DNA from: CAMQVM01 sp044433365
GTDB taxonomy: Bacteria; Bacteroidota; Bacteroidia; Bacteroidales; Rikenellaceae
Assembly (NCBI GenBank): GCA_044433365.1
Contig: JAWXTR010000013.1
Location: 1-36,526, forward strand
Reading direction: 5' to 3'
DNA length: 36,526 nucleotides
Shown here: positions 32,141-36,526 of the stretch, in pieces
How positions within the stretch are numbered: the first letter of the stretch is position 1
Layout: every line of letters starts with the position of its first letter
Translations under genes and position numbers: made by a program
Notes under the pieces: model-generated
What the model saw: the letters and a program-made list of their open reading frames with translations, nothing else
Databases searched by the model: none
What the model was told of the DNA's origin: nothing

Positions 32141-32559
32141 TACTCTAAAATACTAAAATAAATAAAGGGGGGGGTAAAAAACTACTTGTAGATTGAGCCT
32201 AAAATTTATTTTTTAAAGCTAACTGCACAACTCCCCAATAAATACATCTTTGCAAATTTAATAAAATTATTTGAAATATTAAGCTATTATTAACTACTTT
32301 CTTAAAGATTTTTTTAATAACACTATTTATTCAAATAATTTATTATCTCAATTCATTAATAACCAATAAGTTTTGATATATGGAAAAAAAATTGTAGGTT
32401 TGCAAATAATTTTTCGATTTCACGCTATTTACAAATTAAAATACGAAAAATATAGACAAAAAATAAAAATTATTTTAAAATTTTTGCAAATTGCAAAAAT
32501 TCTATAATAATTTTACATTATAATGAAGTTGTTCCGTTCGACTTTAAAACCGAAAAAAG
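32141..32559. other. Divergent intergenic region of lipA and the ClC gene
   Basis: The 419 bp hold no gene. They include an 8-G run (32167-32174), very AT-rich DNA, and a perfect 23-bp palindrome (32479-32501). No repeat of families A to E was recognised, which is unusual for a gap of this size in this window. Confidence 0.6.
32479..32501. promoter_or_regulatory. Perfect palindrome upstream of the ClC gene, possible operator
   Basis: AATTTTTGCAA-A-TTGCAAAAATT has 11 bp on each side of a single central base and ends 58 bp before the ATG at 32560. TTTGCAAAT also occurs at 32251-32259 and TTTGCAAATAATT at 32400-32410 in the same gap. A dimeric regulator site is one reading; simple AT-rich chance is less likely for 22 paired bases. 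Confidence 0.4.
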
Positions 32560-34338
32560 ATGAAAATTCAGAAATTAGATGTTATACATCGTTATCTTAT
32601 AACGCTTGCTAAACGCCTGTCAGAAAAGCAATTATTAATATTAATATCGATTATAATTGGTATTGTGGCAGCAGCAGCAGCCTACTCTTTTGAGTTTTGT
32701 GTTACGACAATTCGTCGTTTTGTTAGTTCGGTTACTCAAGATGAGAGCAGTTTCAACTTTTTATACTTTGTGATGCCTGTAATAGGTATTATTTTGGTTA
32801 CAATATTCACAAAAAAGATAATACAAGATAATATTGGACATGGAGTGACAAGAATACTTCACGCCATTACTCACAAACGCTCATATATCAAACCACACAA
32901 CATCTACTCCTCAATCGTTGGAGGTGCCACTACAATCGGTTTTGGGGGTTCGGTAGGTCCTGAGGCACCTATTGTAATGACGGGTGCTGCACTGGGTTCG
33001 AATATAGCTCGTGTGTTTAGGATGAACTACCGCAATACAACAATTCTACTGGGTTGCGGAGCTGCTGCTGCGCTTGCTGGTATCTTTAAAGCACCAATTA
33101 CAGGGGTAATTTTTGTGATGGAGGTGTTAATGCTCAATATTTCGACAACTTCGATTGTGCCTATTCTTATTGCAGCGGTGACATCGGCATCAATTATCTA
33201 TTTTCTTCACGGTTTCGACCCCGTATTTATGGTTACCCTAACCTCGAACGATATTCAAGTGGCACACATGCCCTACTACATTCTACTTGCTATAATTTGT
33301 GGTTTTGCAGCATATTACCTTATCTATACTGGTTCAAAAATAGAGTCGATGTTTAAGAAAATCCAGCGACAATATATGAAATGGATTATTGGTGGAGTGT
33401 CGATAGGTCTGCTGATTATGATTTTTCCTCCTCTTTATGGTCAAGGTTACAACTCTATTTCAGCTCTAATTGAGGGTGATACTGCATACATATTAAAAAA
33501 CACCCCTCTATTTCAATTTCGTGATAATATTTGGGTTATTTTAGGTTTTACAGCGGCTATTATGTTGTTAAAATCTATTGCCATGGCTCTAACAAATGCG
33601 GCAGGGGGAGCAGGGGGAGCATTTGCACCTTCGCTTTTTTTGGGTGCATTTACAGGATTTTTCACCGCTACGCTTCTAAACCATCTTTTTAATCTTGACC
33701 TACCTGTAATGCCTTTTACCCTTGTTGGGATGGCTGGTGTGATGTCTGGAGCGATGGATTCACCTCTTACTGCTGTCTTTTTGATTGCCGAAATTACTGG
33801 TGGATATAGGTTGTTTATGCCGCTTATGTTGGTGTCGGCTGTCTCGTTTGCGCTTTGCTACTACTTCTCTCCATATTCGGTTTACACACGTGAATTGGCT
33901 CTAAAAGGCGATACTGTATCGCTAGCTAAAGATCGCTCAATACTTTTTGTAGATTTAGAAAATTTAATTGAGCGAGATTTTACAACCGTAAAAATTAACG
34001 ACAACCTACAGCAGCTAGTCGAGGCGGTAAGCGTAAGTCGTCGAAATCTATTTCCAATTCTCAATGATAATAGTGAAATTGAGGGTTATGTAACTCTGAA
34101 CGATATACGCTCAGATATATTTAAACCAAATATTTACAACAAACGCAGAGTTTTTGAATATATGACTGTACCAAAAGAGATTATCTCGATTAATGAGCCA
34201 ATTTCATCAATATTGGATAAATTTGATAAGAGCGAAGAGTGGAACCTACCTGTTGTTAATGAAGAGAAGCGTTATCTTGGCTTTATCTCTAAATCAAAGC
34301 TGTTTTCGGAATACCGCAAAGAGCTTTCTAAAAATTAA
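32560..34338 (+). CDS. ClC-family chloride channel/antiporter with C-terminal CBS pair
   Basis: An inner-membrane chloride carrier. The ~440-residue membrane domain has about ten hydrophobic segments and the ClC signatures: GHGV (93-96), GSVGPEAP (130-137; the gating glutamate is E135 of GPEAP, equal to GREGP elsewhere), GIFKAP (174-179), and GGAFAPSLFLGAFTG (352-366). Glu at the gate favours an H+/Cl- exchanger, but this cannot be proved here. Two CBS domains (about 465-525 and 530-590) end the protein and may bind adenine nucleotides. The ATG follows a long AT-rich leader with a palindrome. The HD gene follows by 5 bp as an operon partner. Confidence 0.93.
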   Translation: MKIQKLDVIHRYLITLAKRLSEKQLLILISIIIGIVAAAAAYSFEFCVTTIRRFVSSVTQDESSFNFLYFVMPVIGIILVTIFTKKIIQDNIGHGVTRILHAITHKRSYIKPHNIYSSIVGGATTIGFGGSVGPEAPIVMTGAALGSNIARVFRMNYRNTTILLGCGAAAALAGIFKAPITGVIFVMEVLMLNISTTSIVPILIAAVTSASIIYFLHGFDPVFMVTLTSNDIQVAHMPYYILLAIICGFAAYYLIYTGSKIESMFKKIQRQYMKWIIGGVSIGLLIMIFPPLYGQGYNSISALIEGDTAYILKNTPLFQFRDNIWVILGFTAAIMLLKSIAMALTNAAGGAGGAFAPSLFLGAFTGFFTATLLNHLFNLDLPVMPFTLVGMAGVMSGAMDSPLTAVFLIAEITGGYRLFMPLMLVSAVSFALCYYFSPYSVYTRELALKGDTVSLAKDRSILFVDLENLIERDFTTVKINDNLQQLVEAVSVSRRNLFPILNDNSEIEGYVTLNDIRSDIFKPNIYNKRRVFEYMTVPKEIISINEPISSILDKFDKSEEWNLPVVNEEKRYLGFISKSKLFSEYRKELSKN

Positions 34339-34343
34339 TTATT

Positions 34344-34862
34344 ATGAAAAACATAAAAGATACTATTGCTCAGATGGTTATTACATATTATGCAAAATAC
34401 CCATCAATGCGTGAAGATATTTTACATACGCAAGAGGTTGTCTCTTACACTCGTCTAATAGCAACAGGCGAAGGATTGGATAGCAAAAGCGTGGATATGC
34501 TCGAAATGGCAGCTTGGCTACACGATATAGGGTGTCCTGAGGCAAAAGAGATTTATGGCAATAGCCTACCTGTCAGTCAGCAGATAGTTGGACGTATCGA
34601 AACCGATAAGCTACTTAGCAATATATCAACTCTAACACCAGAACAAAAGAGTTGGCTTTCAAACGTAGTGGGCACACACCACCAACACCGCTCAGCAAAT
34701 GAGTTTAAGTTTATGCCTCTTTTTGAAGCTGATATTATCGCAAATTTTCTATCTGGATACTACGAAATGACACAAGCTCAACACTACTACAATCGTCTTA
34801 TTGGCAGCAATAGTGGCAAAATGTTGTTTCGTACTTTGGTTTTATTAGATAATAAAAAATAG
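34344..34862 (+). CDS. HD-domain phosphohydrolase-like protein
   Basis: The 172-aa soluble protein has an HD-type metal site: H28 (LHTQEVV), H60-D61 (AAWLHDIG) and D130 (FEADIIANFL), with a HTHH-like GTHHQH at 110-115. It probably hydrolyses a nucleotide or related phosphate; the substrate is unknown. It begins 5 bp after the ClC stop, so the two are co-transcribed, although no functional link is evident. Its stop lies in AAAAAATAGGGAGGCGGATTC, which resembles the right-hand stem of family C elements. Confidence 0.85.
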   Translation: MKNIKDTIAQMVITYYAKYPSMREDILHTQEVVSYTRLIATGEGLDSKSVDMLEMAAWLHDIGCPEAKEIYGNSLPVSQQIVGRIETDKLLSNISTLTPEQKSWLSNVVGTHHQHRSANEFKFMPLFEADIIANFLSGYYEMTQAQHYYNRLIGSNSGKMLFRTLVLLDNKK

Positions 34863-34914
34863 GGAGGCGGATTCGCAAACACCTTTTACTAATTTCCCTC
34901 AAAAAATTTACCTA
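34863..34914. repeat. Decayed family C end between convergent genes
   Basis: GGAGGCGGATTCGCAAACACC is the left arm of C stem 4 (compare 920-940). The expected right arm is degraded to AATTTCCCTC. Confidence 0.5.
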
Positions 34915-35778
34915 CTAGCAAAGCACTCTCTCCATCTGTCCACCAAGTTGTTTAAACTTACCTACAGTAATACCATAATATTTTTTAAATGAATTAGAGA
35001 GATGGCTACTATCTGAAAAATTCAGTGCGTAGGCTATCTCTTTTAGCGATTTATCACTGTGAAGAATGTAGGTTTCGGCTAATCGAAGTTTTGCCCGTAC
35101 AATATACTCTCCAAAATTTATTCCAGCATGTTTCTTAAAATAATCTGAAAAATAGCCTTTTGAAATCCCAAATTTATCGGCTACAGCATCTATTTTTAGC
35201 CTCTCATTATCCATAAGATGTGTGCCAATATATCTAATAATCGCACTAAAACGACTATCATTATGGCTGATGCAATCTGCAAATCTAAGTTCTATATTTC
35301 GAGCTAAAATATTGAGAATTGAGCTGACATTTGCTAATATTATGCCCTTAGAATATTTATCAGAGTCGAAATATTCACGATAAATAGATATTATCGACGA
35401 TTTTATATATTGTCGCTCCTGCTGTGAGTCGATTATATCACCAGGAACACGATTGTAGTTTGCTAAAATATATGAAATATCTTCAAACCATTTATTATAA
35501 TCGGCAGAGTTGTTGTCGTTGCGAAAATATAGATCACAAAAGCGTATAACATAACATTTTGTACTCTCTTTAATCTTAAACGAGTGACAATTTAGTGGAG
35601 GAAGCAGAAATATATTGCCAGCTCTATACTCAAATTCATTATAGTTTATACACTGACTACCACTACCGCTTTCGATATAAATTATCTCAAAAAAGTTGTT
35701 TTTATAAGCCCTTTTCACCCAGCTATCAAGCTCCAACACCTCTACTTCAAAAATCTGTTTTAAATTATTTATATCCAT
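34915..35778 (-). CDS. AraC/XylS-family transcriptional regulator
   Basis: The 287-aa protein has an N-terminal cupin-like sensing domain (about 10-100; GSGSQCINYNEFEYRAGNIF, LLPPLNCHSF) and a C-terminal double helix-turn-helix (about 185-283): DAVADKFGISKGYFSDYFKK and LKEIAYALNFSDSSHLSNSF, KKYYGITVGKFK. The ligand is unknown. Its target is not obvious from the neighbours: the convergent HD/ClC pair on one side and repeats on the other. A two-part promoter match lies just upstream. Confidence 0.9.
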   Translation of the reverse strand: MDINNLKQIFEVEVLELDSWVKRAYKNNFFEIIYIESGSGSQCINYNEFEYRAGNIFLLPPLNCHSFKIKESTKCYVIRFCDLYFRNDNNSADYNKWFEDISYILANYNRVPGDIIDSQQERQYIKSSIISIYREYFDSDKYSKGIILANVSSILNILARNIELRFADCISHNDSRFSAIIRYIGTHLMDNERLKIDAVADKFGISKGYFSDYFKKHAGINFGEYIVRAKLRLAETYILHSDKSLKEIAYALNFSDSSHLSNSFKKYYGITVGKFKQLGGQMERVLC

Positions 35779-35808
35779 TTTTATTGTATTTAAATAAGTT
35801 GATTTTTA

Positions 35809-35840
35809 CAAAAATAGGTAAAAACACCTTTATTTTCCAA
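35809..35840 (-). promoter_or_regulatory. Candidate promoter for the AraC-family gene
   Basis: The minus strand has TATTTTTG (35809-35816, TAnnTTTG) and TTG (35838-35840) 21 bp upstream. Transcription would start about 24 bp before the ATG at 35778. This is the second promoter here, with 4764-4796, where both elements have suitable spacing. Confidence 0.5.
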
Positions 35841-35915
35841 TTTTTCTACAAAAATTAACATATTTTCTATAAAAAGTCCAATAAAAACTGATTTTAATAC
35901 AATACATGCTATTTT

Positions 35916-35940
35916 AATTAAGTAGGGTAAAATAATTATT
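35916..35940 (+). repeat. Solo family A end, abutting D11
   Basis: TAATTAAGTAGGGTAAAATAATTATT is the 22-bp family A terminus with the same ATTA flank as in the tandem array. The rest of an A unit is missing and D11 starts at the next base. Confidence 0.65.
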
Positions 35941-36062
35941 TAAGGGAGTTCTAAATTCTTGATTTTGAGATATTTTTCTTTTTAAGGCTTTAGGTTTGGA
36001 TTTTACAGATGAAGTCTTAAAATGTAAAGGCTCCGAAATTCAGAATTTAGAAGTTCCCTAAA
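35941..36062. repeat. Family D medium element D11
   Basis: Ends TAAGGGAGTTCTAAATTC and GAATTTAGAAGTTCCCTAAA are inverted repeats. The inner part keeps AAGGCTTTAGGTTTGGATTTTAC against GTAAAGGCTCC, but the apical GGGC/GCCC hairpin of D7/D9 is absent, so it is an internally deleted form. Confidence 0.75.
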
Positions 36063-36141
36063 GCAACATCTGAATCCCATATAAAACAAACCCAAAAATA
36101 TAACATAACACAATAATTACATTACACCGATTAGTATTTTA

Positions 36142-36335
36142 TATGCGAATAAAAGTTTGAAATTTTCGAGCTATTTTGAGCTATTTTACAATCCAAGTTA
36201 CAAAAAAGTAACTTTTGTTAATGCTTTTTAAAAAAAGCACGCCCTTTGGGCTGGCAAAAATCGCTGAGTTTTCACTCACGGCTTCGCTCCGCTCGCAAAA
36301 AGAGGAAGAAAGTTTTTCTTGCACTTTATTGGCAT
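36142..36335 (+). mobile_element. Family B element B4
   Basis: Left end ATGCGAATAAAAGTTTGAAA, right end GCACTTTATTGGCAT. Internal hairpins match B1-B3 (AGTTAC…GTAACT replaces AGTTAT…ATAACT, keeping the pairing). No coding sequence. Confidence 0.8.
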
Positions 36336-36378
36336 TTTATACTAATTTTCACTACATTTGCTAATTATTAATTATTAA

Positions 36379-36402
36379 TGCGAATAAAGGTTTGAAATTT
36401 TA
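36379..36402 (+). repeat. Family B left-end fragment B5
   Basis: ATGCGAATAAAGGTTTGAAA equals the B consensus end, but the following sequence is unrelated to the B interior. Confidence 0.6.
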
Positions 36403-36452
36403 AGATATTTTTCTGGATTTTTCTCAAAAACTGTTTCCGCACACAGCAGTAG

Positions 36453-36473
36453 AGACGTAGCCCTGCTACGTCT
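36453..36473. repeat. 8-bp-stem hairpin in a GTAGAGACGTAG context
   Basis: AGACGTAG, loop CCCTG, CTACGTCT. The word GTAGAGAC appears again at about 36496-36503. It may be the start of another repeat family that continues beyond the window. Confidence 0.4.
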
Positions 36474-36526
36474 AAAATCGAGTTTTGATAATACCCCGTA
36501 GAGACATTGTGCCTTGGCGGTTTGTA

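Larger units (their letters stand above)
35779..36526. repeat. Gene-free right edge: promoter, solo A end, D11, B4, B5 and a small hairpin
   Basis: In order: AraC leader; TAAGTAGGGTAAAATAATTATT (35919-35940, solo family A end); D11 (35941-36062, GGGAGTTCTAAATTCTTG to CAGAATTTAGAAGTTCCC); about 80 bp of plain AT-rich DNA; B4 (36142-36335); a B end fragment B5 (36379-36402); then AGACGTAG-CCCTG-CTACGTCT (36453-36473). No gene was seen; the sequence runs out of the window. Confidence 0.75.

Noticed and set aside
32890..32990. Loss of the gating glutamate in the ClC protein
   Set aside because: GSVGPEAP first looked like a valine at the glutamate position, but aligning GPEAP with GREGP puts E135 in the right place.
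36453..36526. Attachment site or tRNA end at the right edge
   Set aside because: Only a short hairpin and a repeated GTAGAGAC word are visible; no tRNA fold or integrase was seen.

Overview
This AT-rich window is from a chromosome of the Bacteroidota, most likely order Bacteroidales. The evidence is the gene content (a standalone two-domain ManC, a DUF3575 outer-membrane protein, a Nif3/C4 zinc-ribbon pair, an M28 peptidase, paired M23 peptidases), the absence of Shine-Dalgarno sequences, and several matches to the Bacteroides-type -7 promoter element TAnnTTTG. No rRNA or tRNA gene, CRISPR array, phage gene, transposase or integrase was recognised. I cannot name the genus from the sequence alone.

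Layout. 1-985 is a repeat-only region. 986-4738 (minus) is a probable operon of two membrane-anchored M23 peptidases followed by an Xaa-Pro aminopeptidase. 4952-9907 (plus) carries alaS, manC and a secreted WG-repeat protein. 10290-12401 (minus) is a secreted M28 peptidase. 12748-14952 is a divergent biotin pair, bioF and bioB. 15122-18416 (plus) has ettA and hisS. 18417-22542 is the accessory and decaying part: repeats, a frameshifted remnant of a DUF4143-type AAA ATPase, and a large tandem CbbX/SpoVK-type AAA+ ATPase whose 3' end is frameshifted and probably deleted. 22543-25720 has a MerR regulator divergent from a standalone riboflavin kinase, then Nif3, a zinc-ribbon coiled-coil protein and a DUF3575 protein. 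25771-32140 (minus) runs lipA, lipB, recJ, murF and an EEP-family protein. 32560-34862 (plus) is a ClC-CBS channel with an HD-domain protein, and 34915-35778 (minus) is an AraC regulator.

The most striking content is not a gene. At least five families of short, palindromic, non-coding interspersed repeats (called A to E here) fill nearly every intergenic gap. A is a 165-bp long-hairpin element, tandem at the left edge. B is a ~195-bp element with terminal inverted repeats; one copy sits inside an A copy with a 3-4 bp target duplication. C is a string of four hairpins whose stems change sequence but keep pairing between copies. D is a 50-190 bp element with similar compensatory changes. E is palindromic AT-rich nonamer arrays. 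Several genes (bioB, lipB, merR, the WG-repeat gene, the HD gene, and the DUF4143 remnant) take or closely abut their stop codon from a repeat end, so the repeats appear to act as, or to target, transcript ends. Non-autonomous mobile hairpin DNA moved by an enzyme encoded elsewhere is the leading inference.

Most housekeeping calls (alaS, hisS, ettA, lipA, lipB, recJ, murF, bioB) rest on clear motifs. Calls on repeats, promoters and decayed genes were made by eye and are graded accordingly.
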